In this document: one piece after another, positions 1 through 8,639 of the stretch
Layout of the letters: each line of letters begins with the position of its first letter
How positions within the stretch are numbered: the stretch's first letter is position 1
From: an uncultured Rhodocyclaceae bacterium
GTDB taxonomy: Bacteria; Pseudomonadota; Gammaproteobacteria; Burkholderiales; Rhodocyclaceae
Assembly (NCBI GenBank): GCA_934271525.1
Contig: CAKQRL010000006.1
Coordinates: 1-64,000 of the forward strand
DNA: 64,000 nucleotides
Direction: 5' to 3'
Translations under genes and position numbers: made by a program
The notes under the pieces: generated by a model
Database searches by the model: none
Seen by the model: only the letters and a program-made list of their open reading frames with translations
Told to the model about the DNA's origin: nothing

Positions 1-45
1 TTTTTAGATTCTATTTTGAAAATTGAAAATAAAAATCCACGGTGA
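1..45 (+). CDS. 3' end of an unidentified gene running in from the left edge
   Basis: The first 14 codons read as an open frame ending FLDSILKIENKNPR and a TGA stop. The final Pro-Arg-stop is encoded by a copy of the dispersed CCACGGTGAAC element, as in several other genes of this window (ends of glmU, yqiA, pyrX and others). Too little is visible to assign a function. The reading is supported mainly by the recurring protein end encoded by the repeat. Confidence 0.4.
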   Translation, partial: FLDSILKIENKNPR

Positions 46-65
46 ACGGCAAGTTTTTTTGAAAA
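35..65. repeat. Single CCACGGTMAAC-type copy near the left edge
   Basis: CCACGGTGAAC (37-47), GGCAAG, TTTTTTTGAAAAAAAAG. It contributes the Pro-Arg-stop end of the partial gene at 1-45. Confidence 0.8.
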
Positions 66-248
66 AAAAGAAGGCGTAAAGTAGAAACGGCAGATTTTTA
101 TTTAAAAGAAATAACACCAAGCGATTATAAAGCACAGATTGATTTTAAAAAACTTAAATTTTTAGTGCGTTCTAAAAACTTGGCGCAGATTGAAATTAAA
201 AAAATTGTGTGGGAAAAGATTGAATTTGGCGATAATAAAAACTATTAA
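63..248 (+). pseudogene. Orphan coding-like fragment between the repeat and the membrane protein gene
   Basis: One frame is open from the A-run after the repeat to a TAA at 246-248. It reads as ordinary protein sequence (for example VETADFYLKEITPSDYKAQI near its start and IVWEKIEFGDNKNY at its end), but it has no ATG, GTG or TTG start with a ribosome binding site. An in-frame TGA lies immediately upstream inside the repeat. It may be the severed C-terminus of an older gene, or a gene broken by a frameshift in the A-run at 62-69. I do not recognise the family. The stretch 249-384 after it shows no gene, only the leader of the next one. Confidence 0.3.
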
Positions 249-384
249 CATTCTCTTATCCGCCCAAAAACAAAAAGAAAACGCCAACATTCGAATCATC
301 AATTTCACTCGCAATTTTGGGCAAGTTGCAATAAACATTATTTTTCGCTTTGAACAATATTGTTTTTCTTGAGGGGGTATCTCA

Positions 385-1970
385 ATGAAATTCAGTGTTG
401 CGCAAAAAGAGAATTTATTTCAATACGCTGGTATTTTATTTTTGCTAATTGTTTTTTTTGCATTGGTTTATTTTCTGCATCTTTGTGTGGGCAATTAACT
501 AATTCTGACGAATCTTCCGAGCTTATTTTATCCAATTTGTTATCTCAAAATAATCAGTTTTTTTCCACAGATTGGTTTTATTCAACAGAATTACGGGTTT
601 TACATTCTCAAATTATTTCTTCATTGTTTTTTAAATTTTTGGATAATTGGCATTGGGTGCGTGTGATTGGAATGGCAATTTTATTTATTATTTTTATTGC
701 AAGTTATTACTTTTTTTGCTATGCCTTTCAATGCCGAAAATATTTTGCTTGGACAGCTATTTTATTATTATTGCCATTTTCATATCAATGGTTCAGTGTT
801 GTTTTAATATTTCCACATTATATACCTCATATTTCTTTATTATTTATTAGCGTAGCTCTTTGTGAATTATGTGCCAAAAACCAGGATAAAAAACATTTGA
901 AACAACTTTTATGGATTGCCGCAGGCGTTGCTTTTATTGCTGGCATCGGCGGACCACGACAATTAGTTGTTTCTTATATCCCATTATTTTTGGCAGGTGC
1001 TTTAATTTATTTATTAGATTGCCGTGTGCTATCATCCACACGTAAAATAGTTGAAAATATTCGTGCCAATCGTTATTTTGAATTATGCGCTTTAATATCG
1101 TTAATTGCCGCTTCGTTGGGATTCGCAATCAATCGCCATTTGCATAAATACTACTATTTTATGCGTTGGCATAAAAGACATTTTCAAAGTTTAGATTTCC
1201 AACGCGTTCAAGAAGTGTTTAATGGTTTTTTGGAATGTTTTGGTGTTGTTAACGCAGATTTTTCAGCACAAATATTATTAAAAAATTCTTTAAGTTTTAT
1301 TTTTATTGTAATTTTTATATTAGGTATTTTTATTTTAATTAAACGTCGTCAAAAAGAAAACGGTGCATCGGGACGTTTTGGGCTTTTTTGTTTGATGGCT
1401 GTTTCTTTTTTTATTATTCTTTATTTTTTTACAGATATGTATTATACGCAACGTTATAGCTTGCCCGTTATTGTTCTTTTTATTCCGATATTAGCTTATG
1501 GTGCTTCTTTATTTAAAATAGCAAAGTATTTGCTGATTGTTTTGGCAATATTTCTTTCTATTCATTCATTTGTTTTTTATTTGGATACTACGCAAAGAAA
1601 ATCTGCACTTCCTATTATTGCCAAAACTTTAACAGAAAAAGGTTATAAAAATGGCTACGCCACATTCTGGAAAGCCAACGTTATTACAGAACTTTCAAAT
1701 GGTAATATGGATATGTATATTTTTGCAGATGATGAAAATAATTTAAAGAATTTTTTAAATATTTATGAATTATCCCGCTGGTTAAAAAAAATAGATCATT
1801 TAGAAAATAAACCACAAGGAAAGGTTTTTGTTTTATTTTCAAAACCACAAGATCAAAATAACAGCTGTCCAAAAATGAAAATTTTAGGAAAAGAAGAATA
1901 TCAATCAGAGTTTTTTATTGCCTATGGTTTTGATTCTTATCAAACTCTTAAAAACGCAACTATTCAATAA
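385..1970 (+). CDS. Multi-pass membrane protein, surface-polysaccharide type, frameshifted in a T8 tract (possibly phase-variable)
   Basis: The best start is ATG 385, preceded at a good distance by GAGGGGG. Its frame (MKFSVAQKENLFQYAGILFL...) reaches a T8 tract at 462-469 and then stops at TAA about 40 bases later. The neighbouring frame stays open from before the tract to 1970 and encodes about ten hydrophobic segments followed by a C-terminal soluble part. One extra T (T9) would join the two into about 530 residues. The body (TNSDESSELILSNLL, STDWFYSTELRVLHSQ) resembles large membrane proteins found in capsule and O-antigen loci, but I cannot name the family or give a reaction. The TTG at 360 in the long frame has no ribosome binding site. 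The frameshift could be real phase variation or an assembly error. Confidence 0.6.
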
Positions 1971-1990
1971 AAATATAAATTTTTTTAGCA

Positions 1991-2033
1991 ATTTCCCACG
2001 CTAAACATTCAAAAAGTTAATCGCGGAAAATCG
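1991..2033. repeat. Degenerate inverted copy of the CCACGGTMAAC element
   Basis: The arms read TTTCCCACGCTAAAC and GTTAATCGCGGAAAATCG, each with two or three changes from the consensus of this window, around a short spacer. It lies between the convergent membrane protein and GT61 genes, the usual position of intact pairs. Confidence 0.4.
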
Positions 2034-2055
2034 TTTAATATTCTATTTTGCAAAA

Positions 2056-3195
2056 TTAGCGTTTTGGTATTTTGAATAATTTTCGTAAACGCGTGCCGAT
2101 TTGAAGTTTGGCGCGCAGTGGGTGCGACCATACAAAAAATTGTGAGTCTACAAAAAATAGACAATATTTAAAAAACTTCCAAAATGGAAATATTTTTTTA
2201 GGCGGCAAGCCAAAATAACGGCGCAAATATTTTGTTTCATATAAAAAAAATGGTCCGCCAACCCAACCCTTATTCCAGTCGGCAAAAGGTGAAAATGCTG
2301 TGTCTATATAAAAAACATTTGCCTCTTTTAGATTGTTGATGGTGATTTGATAACCCGTAAAATTGCGCGATTTGCGGCAAATAATGGCTGTGATTTTATT
2401 TTTACAAAAAATTAAATTATGCGCGATAGAGCCATCGGTTGCGGCAAAAACTTTGCAATTTTGCAAAATGGCAAGCGCTGTTAAAAAATCAAGTTTTTCA
2501 GGATAAATAATTGTAAATCCTTGTTTTTTAAAACAATTTTCAACATCTTGTTCATTGCAATCTTTGCGCAATTGAAAAGCAACGCGTGAAAAATAAACTT
2601 TTTCTATATTTAAATTTTTTGGAGCTGGAAGTTGTGGCAATTGGTTTAATAAATTTAAATATTCTATGGTGTAGCGCAAACACTTCAAATGCGAATCAAA
2701 AAAAAACAATCATCAGGCACAAATACACGCGCAAAACGCGTTGGTTGTTCAACAATGTGGCATTGTGCTATTGGAATGCCAAGATTTTTTAATAATGCCC
2801 AAAAATTATCCGATGGCAGTGAATGACGAATCCAAAACGCAGAAATAAAAACAAATTTCAGATTTTTTAAATTAGAAAAATTTTTATCAAAATAAAACCA
2901 GAATCGCCTTAAATTATCTGTGATTTCGTGCCTCCAGCAGGCAATAAAACTGCCTACATAAACGACTGTTTCATCCGTATAAGTTTGCGGGGGGGGGTAT
3001 GGCGGTGCTATTGTTCTGCGCCAAAATAGGCGCGTTGTTCACATAAAGTCCGCCGTGTTGGTCATTGGGATAAATTACAGCGTTGTCAAACGCGCGCACA
3101 TTTAATGTGGCATTTTCTAATAAAAAAGTTTGTTGCGATGCGGCTAACAAAGTTGGCGCATCTTTGGGATGGATGAAATCCGTGTTGATGGGCAT
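2056..3195 (-). pseudogene. GT61-family (DUF563) glycosyltransferase broken by two homopolymer frameshifts
   Basis: Three open segments in two frames make one protein of about 380 residues. The N-terminal part (ATG at 3195-3193, MPINTDFIHPKDAP, with AGGAAAAACC upstream) runs into a C9 tract at 2989-2997 (coding strand) and stops at 2971. The middle part (TYTDETVVYVGSFIACWRHE ... FVPDDCF) is one frame off. The C-terminal part (2709-2056; VYFSRVAF, GFTIIYPEKLDF, ATDGSIAHNLIF) returns to the first frame after a T9 tract near 2698-2706. C8 plus T10 would restore a continuous gene. The C-terminal motifs are those of the DUF563/GT61 glycosyltransferases that decorate surface glycans; donor and acceptor sugars are unknown. 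It is either a phase-variable gene in the OFF state, a true pseudogene, or the result of two assembly errors. Confidence 0.65.
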
Positions 3196-3210
3196 GGTTT
3201 TTCCTAAAAA

Positions 3211-3252
3211 ATCCACGGTAAACGCCAAATTTTTTTAATGTTTACCGTGGAA
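3211..3252. repeat. Inverted pair of the CCACGGTMAAC element
   Basis: TCCACGGTAAAC and GTTTACCGTGGA flank a spacer with a T run. The pair lies between the comEA stop and the GT61 start, where it could end comEA transcription. Confidence 0.85.
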
Positions 3253-3262
3253 AATTTAAATT

Positions 3263-3583
3263 TTATTTTGTGGCGTTGTCTGGTTTTAAGTTGTCGGTAG
3301 GATTTGACAAAATTTCGCCTTTTTGCGGTTCTTCGCCCACGTGCAAATCGTTTTTCAAACTCTCAACCGATTTATCGCCGAAGCCTTTGACTTTTTTCAA
3401 ATCATCTACCGATTGAAATGCGCCATTTTGCTCGCGGTATTCAATAATGCTTTTGGCTTTTGTTGGTCCCACGCCTTTTAAAGTTTCTAACTCGGCTTGG
3501 GTTGCGGTGTTTAAATTCACCGCCGCAAAGGCAAAGTTTGCGCCAGCAAAAAACAAAGCAAAGATTTTAAGCAAGGTTTTCAT
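3263..3583 (-). CDS. comEA: ComEA-like periplasmic DNA-binding protein
   Basis: The product is 106 residues: a signal peptide (MKTLLKIFALFFAGANFAFA), then a helix-hairpin-helix pair (VNLNTATQAELETLKGVGPT, then IIEYREQNGAFQSVDDLKKV and KGFGDKSVESLK), then a short polar tail. This is the minimal ComEA layout of gammaproteobacteria, in which the protein binds incoming double-stranded DNA in the periplasm during natural transformation. The start was chosen for the signal peptide and for AAGGAAAAACG just upstream; the longer frame back to 3742 overlaps tamB and is not needed. It follows tamB with a short gap. Its presence fits the uptake-signal-like repeat in this window. Confidence 0.85.
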   Translation of the reverse strand: MKTLLKIFALFFAGANFAFAAVNLNTATQAELETLKGVGPTKAKSIIEYREQNGAFQSVDDLKKVKGFGDKSVESLKNDLHVGEEPQKGEILSNPTDNLKPDNATK

Positions 3584-3641
3584 CGTTTTTCCTTTTAAAA
3601 ATTGAAAGTTGGATTTTATGAAAATTCTATGTTTTTTGGAA

Positions 3642-6600
3642 TCACGGTGGGGGAGAGTTGTTTTGCTCGTTTGAATCGCGCGGTGGTAAGCCGCGCACAT
3701 AACGGTAGAAAAAGTCCAGTGAGGTGTCAGAACCTGTGCCAACGATAAACATCACGCCGTATTTCATCCTTGTGAAAAGCCGCAATAGGCTATCCGCTTG
3801 CCCTAACGATTGTTCATAAACCAAGCGCATGCGGTTGGTAATGCGTTTGCCGATGGTTAAAATTTGGTCGTTCGTGGCACCTGATGAATCCTGCATACTA
3901 CCCACCACGCGGCTTGTAATGCGGCGTTTGTTGGTATTGCCGCCCACATCGCCTTGTGAAATATTAAATTCATCAATGCCGATGCTTGTTCGCATTTGCG
4001 AAATAATGCCGCCTGATGAACTGCCCAACAAACCATCCGCCGCCGAGACCAAAAGTGCTGCATCGCCCATGCTCATATCTTCTGGACCGTGCCCCAACAC
4101 AAGCCACGATAATTTTTCAGCATCGGGCACGTTGGGTTCCGAAATTAAAGAAATCTCCGGGCGCTCAACGGTGCCTGAAATTTTAACGCCCGATGAGATT
4201 TTGCCGCCCAAGCGAAAGGCTTCAACGTCTAGCGTAGGGTTGTTGATAAGATTTTCAAAGTTTAGGCGACCTCTGCGAATCATCAAACGTTGACCGTAGG
4301 CTTCAAAACGCCCGCCGCGCGTGTTGATGGTGCCTTCCGCCCGCGGCAAATCGTGCCCTTCGGCAATGATTTTGAGCCGACCATCCAAAAGCGTTGAAAG
4401 TCCATAGCCTGTGAACATAAAATGCCGCCCCATATCAATATTGAGCGTTACGCGTGGCTGCCAGATGATTTTTTTCGGTTGAACTTGCGTCTCTAAGGTT
4501 TTGCGAACAACCACATCAGAACTTAATGACGGCGAGCCAAAACCCTTGATTTGCCAAAAGCCTGCGTCAATTTTAAGATCGCCCTTTGCCGCCAAGCTTT
4601 CTTTTTCCCAGTGTGCTTCGGCATTGCCAGATAAAATCAGCCATTGGTCTGCTTGTTGCACAGGACCAAAGCGATCAAGTTGAATGTTGAGCCGCGCGTT
4701 GTCTTCTTCTTGTGTCATCAAGCGCAAATGCCCGTTGGCGCGGATGCTGCCCGGTTTTTCGGTTAAGTCGGCAAGGTTTTTGGCATCTGGTTGCTTGGTT
4801 AAAAGTGGTGGCGGTTTTTGTAAGCCGCTTTTCCAAAAGAATTCCTTTAATTGCAAGACATTTTGGTTGATGGTTAAATCCAGCGTGCCATCAAACAAGT
4901 TCAAAAGCCAATCATTTTGTGCAAGTTTTAAGGCGCTGCCTTGAATTGTGCCTGATGCAAGCGGTTTTTTTGGGGAGCCTTTAAGCGCCAAATGTGCGTT
5001 TAAGGTGCCGTCCAACTCCCAGTTTTCGCCTAGCGATTCCGATAACCACGCCATTTGGGCAATGTCGGCATTGAGTTTTATATGCCACGGCGCGGAATCG
5101 GCAATAACCCACGGCGTTTTGGCGTTGGTTAATTCGGCGGATAAATCAATTTTGTTTTTTCTTGCTTGATTTTCCAAAGTTGCTGAAAACGTGGTTTTTT
5201 GCGCATTACCATACCCTTCAAAATGTGCTTCAAAAGGCACTTTGAAGGCAAATTTGGAACCATCTTGGGTTTTAATGTTGAGATTTTCTACTTTCCAATG
5301 GTTTGCGCCAACTGCGATGGTATTACCTTTTTGAATTTGGTAGCCGCCGCGCGTGCGGTGGTAATAGTTCAAAAGATTAATTGTTCCAGCCCAAATATCG
5401 CGCGCATTGGCGATTTTTAATAACGGTGTTTGAAAACCGCCTGCCACGTCAAAATCCAAATATTCGCGTTTGGGCAAGCGCGTTTTTAAGCGAATTTGGT
5501 GCGCGCGGTTTGTGCCGCTCAATTTTAAATCCAACTCCCGCAAGAGTTGCGGCGTGTTTTCAATGTTCAATTGTTTGATGGTGATTTGCGATTCCACAGG
5601 AGAATCAAGCAACCCACCAACCTTGAATTGCGCTGATAAGTCTTGCAACAAAAAACCGCTTTTGTTGTTGATTTCTTTTGAATTGGCACGCAAGAGCAGT
5701 TGTGGCGATTCCCAATTGCCCGAGATTTCGGCATTCACCGCCGCCGCGCCGCGATAACCCAAGGGGTTTAAATCTGCCAACTTAGATTCTATTTTTAATA
5801 AACCATTGCCTTTTTGGGTGAGCGTGCCTTGGATTGCCAAGGTGTTTTTTCCCCAAAGAAGTGAAATATCTGCGTTTTTTAGTGCCGTTGGAGTGAGATT
5901 CGCATTGCCTTTGGCTATCAATGGCAATGCCAACAATTGGGAATTGTTTAAATCAAAATTGGTGGCAACTTCCAAAGGCGAGAGTTTGCCGCTTGCGTGC
6001 AATTTGCCGTTTAAGCGGGAGTTGGCAACAAATTCTTTAAAATCAAAGTTGGCAAAATCCACTGTGGCATCAAACTGTTGTGCGCCTTTTAGTTGCAATT
6101 TGCCTGCCATTGTCATTTTGCCCGCACCGTATTCCAACAAAAAACTTTTGAAGGCAATGGAATCGTTTTCATAAAGCGCTTGGGTTTGTAGCATTAAAGG
6201 CGGTTTTGCTTGTGAATCGGAAATGGCAACTTCTAATCGTGTTTTTTTTGTTGTGCCTTTTAAAACAATTTTGCCGTTTAAGTTTGTTGGCGGTAGCGAT
6301 TTTGAAAATTTTTGCAAGTTCACCGTGGAAATTTGCAAATCCGCATAAATTTGTTTTTTAAAATGCCCGTTTGCCGTGATTTTGCCCGCATTGTCAAAGA
6401 AAAAAACGTGCAAGGGCGTGAAATTCACGCCAAAATTTTTGTCTAATGCAAAATTGCCGGATACGCTTTTAATCGGCAAGGTTTTATCTGTGTTGCCAAC
6501 AAACACCGTGCCTTGCAATTGTTGGTTTTTTTGGATGACGTGCAACTGCGCATTCAAAGTGGCTGGTGTTGCAATGCCCCATTCTTTTAAAGTAACGGGT

Positions 6601-7454
6601 GCAATGTTTAAAAAACCTTTTTCCAAAGCTTGCACGGCAAGGGGATTCAATAAAAACGCGCCTTCGGCTTGCAAGGCACCTTCACTTTTAAGATTGACTT
6701 CAATGCCTTTTAAACTGCCTGTTAAATCGGCAGTGAGTGAGAGGTTTTTTTCAGATTCGGTTTTTAAAAGATTTTGCAAGTTGCCGTTTACCGCCGCTTT
6801 CATTGTGAAGGCAAAGGGTTTTTTGGCTGCCATTTCACCGGAGATTGAAAATTCCAAATCGTCATAAAAAACGCGAAAGTTTTCAATGGTGTGTTTTTCG
6901 CGCGATTCGGTGGCACTTGTTAAGGCAAGTTGGGCGTTGTGAAATAGCCGCTCTTGTTGCCAAAAAAATTCGCCAACTTTGAATTCTTTGATTTCAAAGC
7001 GTATTGGCAAATGCGATTCTTCTGGGAACAAGTCTTTTAAATTGATAGGTTTTTGTGCGGATTCGCTAGCTTTGGGCGGAGGATTTTCAGGCGCAATAAA
7101 ATCCACAAAAATAGATTCAATAGACAAAGTTTCCACAACCAAGTGTGGTGGCAACTGCGAGAGTTTTAAAGGTTGCCAAACCAGTTTTAAATTTTTGAGT
7201 TTCACACGCTTGGTTGTTGTTTTTGTTGGATATTCCCAAAATAGTTCCGCAATTTTGAGTTCGTGAGAAAATGAACCTTGCGCTGAATCAACGGAAAACG
7301 ACATTCCCCAATAAGGCGCGATTTTTTCTACCCCATTTAACAACAAGCGAAACCCCGTTTGGGTTAAAAGCAAAAAAAATAGTGTGAAAAAAAACGCCAC
7401 AACCACGCCCGAAAAAGCGATGGAAGATTGGATGAATAAGCGTTTTTTGTTCAT
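3642..7454 (-). CDS. tamB: TamB, inner-membrane-anchored periplasmic bridge protein
   Basis: The 1270-residue product starts with one N-terminal membrane anchor (residues about 12-35, SSIAFSGVVVAFFFTLFFLL). A very long beta-rich repetitive region with AsmA-like character follows, and the conserved TamB/DUF490 domain ends the protein (DVEAFRLGGKISSGVKISGT, SWLVLGHGPEDMSMGDAALL, RLVYEQSLGQADSLLRLFTR). TamB spans the periplasm and helps move phospholipids and assemble outer-membrane proteins with TamA. No tamA is adjacent; upstream is a glycosyltransferase gene. Length and domain order are normal for the family. A single copy of the dispersed element is read in frame as ISTVNLQKFSKS near residue 380. 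Confidence 0.9.
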   Translation of the reverse strand: MNKKRLFIQSSIAFSGVVVAFFFTLFFLLLTQTGFRLLLNGVEKIAPYWGMSFSVDSAQGSFSHELKIAELFWEYPTKTTTKRVKLKNLKLVWQPLKLSQLPPHLVVETLSIESIFVDFIAPENPPPKASESAQKPINLKDLFPEESHLPIRFEIKEFKVGEFFWQQERLFHNAQLALTSATESREKHTIENFRVFYDDLEFSISGEMAAKKPFAFTMKAAVNGNLQNLLKTESEKNLSLTADLTGSLKGIEVNLKSEGALQAEGAFLLNPLAVQALEKGFLNIAPVTLKEWGIATPATLNAQLHVIQKNQQLQGTVFVGNTDKTLPIKSVSGNFALDKNFGVNFTPLHVFFFDNAGKITANGHFKKQIYADLQISTVNLQKFSKSLPPTNLNGKIVLKGTTKKTRLEVAISDSQAKPPLMLQTQALYENDSIAFKSFLLEYGAGKMTMAGKLQLKGAQQFDATVDFANFDFKEFVANSRLNGKLHASGKLSPLEVATNFDLNNSQLLALPLIAKGNANLTPTALKNADISLLWGKNTLAIQGTLTQKGNGLLKIESKLADLNPLGYRGAAAVNAEISGNWESPQLLLRANSKEINNKSGFLLQDLSAQFKVGGLLDSPVESQITIKQLNIENTPQLLRELDLKLSGTNRAHQIRLKTRLPKREYLDFDVAGGFQTPLLKIANARDIWAGTINLLNYYHRTRGGYQIQKGNTIAVGANHWKVENLNIKTQDGSKFAFKVPFEAHFEGYGNAQKTTFSATLENQARKNKIDLSAELTNAKTPWVIADSAPWHIKLNADIAQMAWLSESLGENWELDGTLNAHLALKGSPKKPLASGTIQGSALKLAQNDWLLNLFDGTLDLTINQNVLQLKEFFWKSGLQKPPPLLTKQPDAKNLADLTEKPGSIRANGHLRLMTQEEDNARLNIQLDRFGPVQQADQWLILSGNAEAHWEKESLAAKGDLKIDAGFWQIKGFGSPSLSSDVVVRKTLETQVQPKKIIWQPRVTLNIDMGRHFMFTGYGLSTLLDGRLKIIAEGHDLPRAEGTINTRGGRFEAYGQRLMIRRGRLNFENLINNPTLDVEAFRLGGKISSGVKISGTVERPEISLISEPNVPDAEKLSWLVLGHGPEDMSMGDAALLVSAADGLLGSSSGGIISQMRTSIGIDEFNISQGDVGGNTNKRRITSRVVGSMQDSSGATNDQILTIGKRITNRMRLVYEQSLGQADSLLRLFTRMKYGVMFIVGTGSDTSLDFFYRYVRGLPPRDSNEQNNSPPP
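6302..6331. repeat. Single CCACGGTMAAC-type copy inside tamB
   Basis: GTTCACCGTGG at 6318-6328 with an AT-rich stretch (GAAAATTTTT) just to its left keeps the standard layout of core plus AT tract. It is in frame and does not disturb the coding sequence. Confidence 0.7.
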
Positions 7455-7455
7455 T

Positions 7456-7491
7456 ATTTTTCAAAAAAAAATTGCGGTTTACCGTGGAAAA
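7456..7491. repeat. Single CCACGGTMAAC-type copy between the glycosyltransferase and tamB
   Basis: GTTTACCGTGG at 7478-7488 is preceded by TTTTTCAAAAAAAAATT. Read on the minus strand, CCA-CGG-TAA supplies the last two codons and the stop of the glycosyltransferase gene. Confidence 0.85.
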
Positions 7492-8477
7492 AGTTCGGGC
7501 GTTGGAATAAATCGCTTTTTTTGCTTCCAAAAATACACAAAATGCGCAACTTTTTGCGCGCGGTGTTCATACAAATGCCGTTTTTGAACTGTTTGAAAAG
7601 CATTTTCGGCAATTTCGCGCGTGCGCTCAAAATGGTTAAGAAAAAAGCGGATTTGTTTTACACAATCTTTAAAATCGGTAAAAAAAGCAAAGTCTTCTCC
7701 GGGCGTGAAGTCATCCAAAGCGTGATTTCGCCAATCGCTTAACAAAAAACCACCGCAATTAGGCACGCCGTAACAACGTTCAGGCAAACCATCGCTTATG
7801 GGTTTGCCTGCTTTGGAACGCTTGCGGTAGCGAAAATCGCAACCTGCCAAAGCCGACAAATTGATTTTGCTTGTTTGAATAATTTCAATTTGTTCGTTAA
7901 GCGAAAAATCGTTATTTTTTGCCCACAATGCAATGCCGTATTCTGCCAATGCTTTTTGGAGTTTTTCAAAAAACGCACAACGCACGCGGGTTTCTCCCCA
8001 ACGATTGGCGTCTAATCTACCGAAAAATGAAACATCGTATTGGTAGTTTTTTTCATCGCGCAAATCGGCAAGTGTTTTGCCGTTGAGATTGTAAATACCG
8101 TTTGCCGCGGCGTTTGGCAAATACAAAACATCGCGGCAAAATCCGCCGGCATCTTGCAGTGTGTGCGTGGCGTAAATATCCATAAAAGGCAAAAGCCGCA
8201 ACAAGCACATGCGCCACAATTTTTCGCCCATATGCGATGGTCCATCGCGGTCCCAAAAAATCACTGGTGCGCCCAAGGCGTTTAGCCGATTTTTGAAGTA
8301 GAGCGCCTTGTGCGGTTTTTTGATTTCCAAATGGATATTGTTAAAAGCGCAAAGAATTTCGTTTTTTTGAAAACGCTTTAAATCGCGCACGCTTGGGTTT
8401 TCTACAATTTCAAAACCAAGATGAGAAAACGCCGACATCAAAGGTTGGGCAATTGCCCACTGATGCCGAAACAGCAC
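7479..8477 (-). CDS. CgeB-like family 1 glycosyltransferase
   Basis: The product is about 332 residues. The C-terminal half carries the pattern of CgeB/DUF3880-type glycosyltransferases: LPERCYGVPNCGGFLLSDWR, FTPGEDFAFFTDFKDCVKQI, and HLYEHRAQKVAHF near the end. These enzymes transfer sugars from nucleotide donors; this one's substrate is unknown, although the neighbourhood suggests surface glycans. The open frame extends back through tRNA-Gly, which cannot be coding, so I place the start at GTG 8477 (VLFRHQWAIAQPL), just past the tRNA 3' end; an internal ATG further in is possible. The protein ends Phe-Pro-Arg-stop, supplied by the dispersed repeat. Confidence 0.7.
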   Translation of the reverse strand: MLFRHQWAIAQPLMSAFSHLGFEIVENPSVRDLKRFQKNEILCAFNNIHLEIKKPHKALYFKNRLNALGAPVIFWDRDGPSHMGEKLWRMCLLRLLPFMDIYATHTLQDAGGFCRDVLYLPNAAANGIYNLNGKTLADLRDEKNYQYDVSFFGRLDANRWGETRVRCAFFEKLQKALAEYGIALWAKNNDFSLNEQIEIIQTSKINLSALAGCDFRYRKRSKAGKPISDGLPERCYGVPNCGGFLLSDWRNHALDDFTPGEDFAFFTDFKDCVKQIRFFLNHFERTREIAENAFQTVQKRHLYEHRAQKVAHFVYFWKQKKRFIPTPELFPR

Positions 8478-8483
8478 AAAGCG

Positions 8484-8557
8484 TGGAGCGGGTGAAGGGA
8501 ATCGAACCCTCGTATTGAGCTTGGGAAGCTCACGTTCTGCCATTGAACTACACCCGC
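8484..8557 (-). tRNA. tRNA-Gly(CCC)
   Basis: The minus strand folds as a 74-nt tRNA: acceptor GCGGGTG paired with CACCCGC, D arm TAGTTCAATGGCAGAA, anticodon stem TGAGC/GCTCA around loop TTCCCAA (anticodon CCC), T arm with GGTTCGATTCC, and an encoded 3' TCCA. It closely matches the gammaproteobacterial tRNA-Gly(CCC). Confidence 0.95.
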
Positions 8558-8590
8558 TTACCTTGTTGAAAAAAGCGCAATTTTAGCAAG

Positions 8591-8637
8591 TTTTCCACGG
8601 TGAACTTGAAATTTTTTTTGGGTTTACCGTGGAAAAT
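8591..8637. repeat. Inverted pair of the CCACGGTMAAC element
   Basis: CCACGGTGAAC and GTTTACCGTGG surround a spacer with T8. The pair lies between the fliN stop and tRNA-Gly, where it probably terminates the flagellar operon. Confidence 0.85.
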
Positions 8638-8639
8638 CG

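Noticed and set aside
3829..6867. Several plus-strand open frames opposite tamB
   Set aside because: They are shadows of the tamB coding strand without starts, domains or context.
8478..8543. N-terminal extension of the CgeB-like glycosyltransferase through the tRNA-Gly gene
   Set aside because: The extension is the tRNA sequence read as protein, so the true start must be downstream of it.
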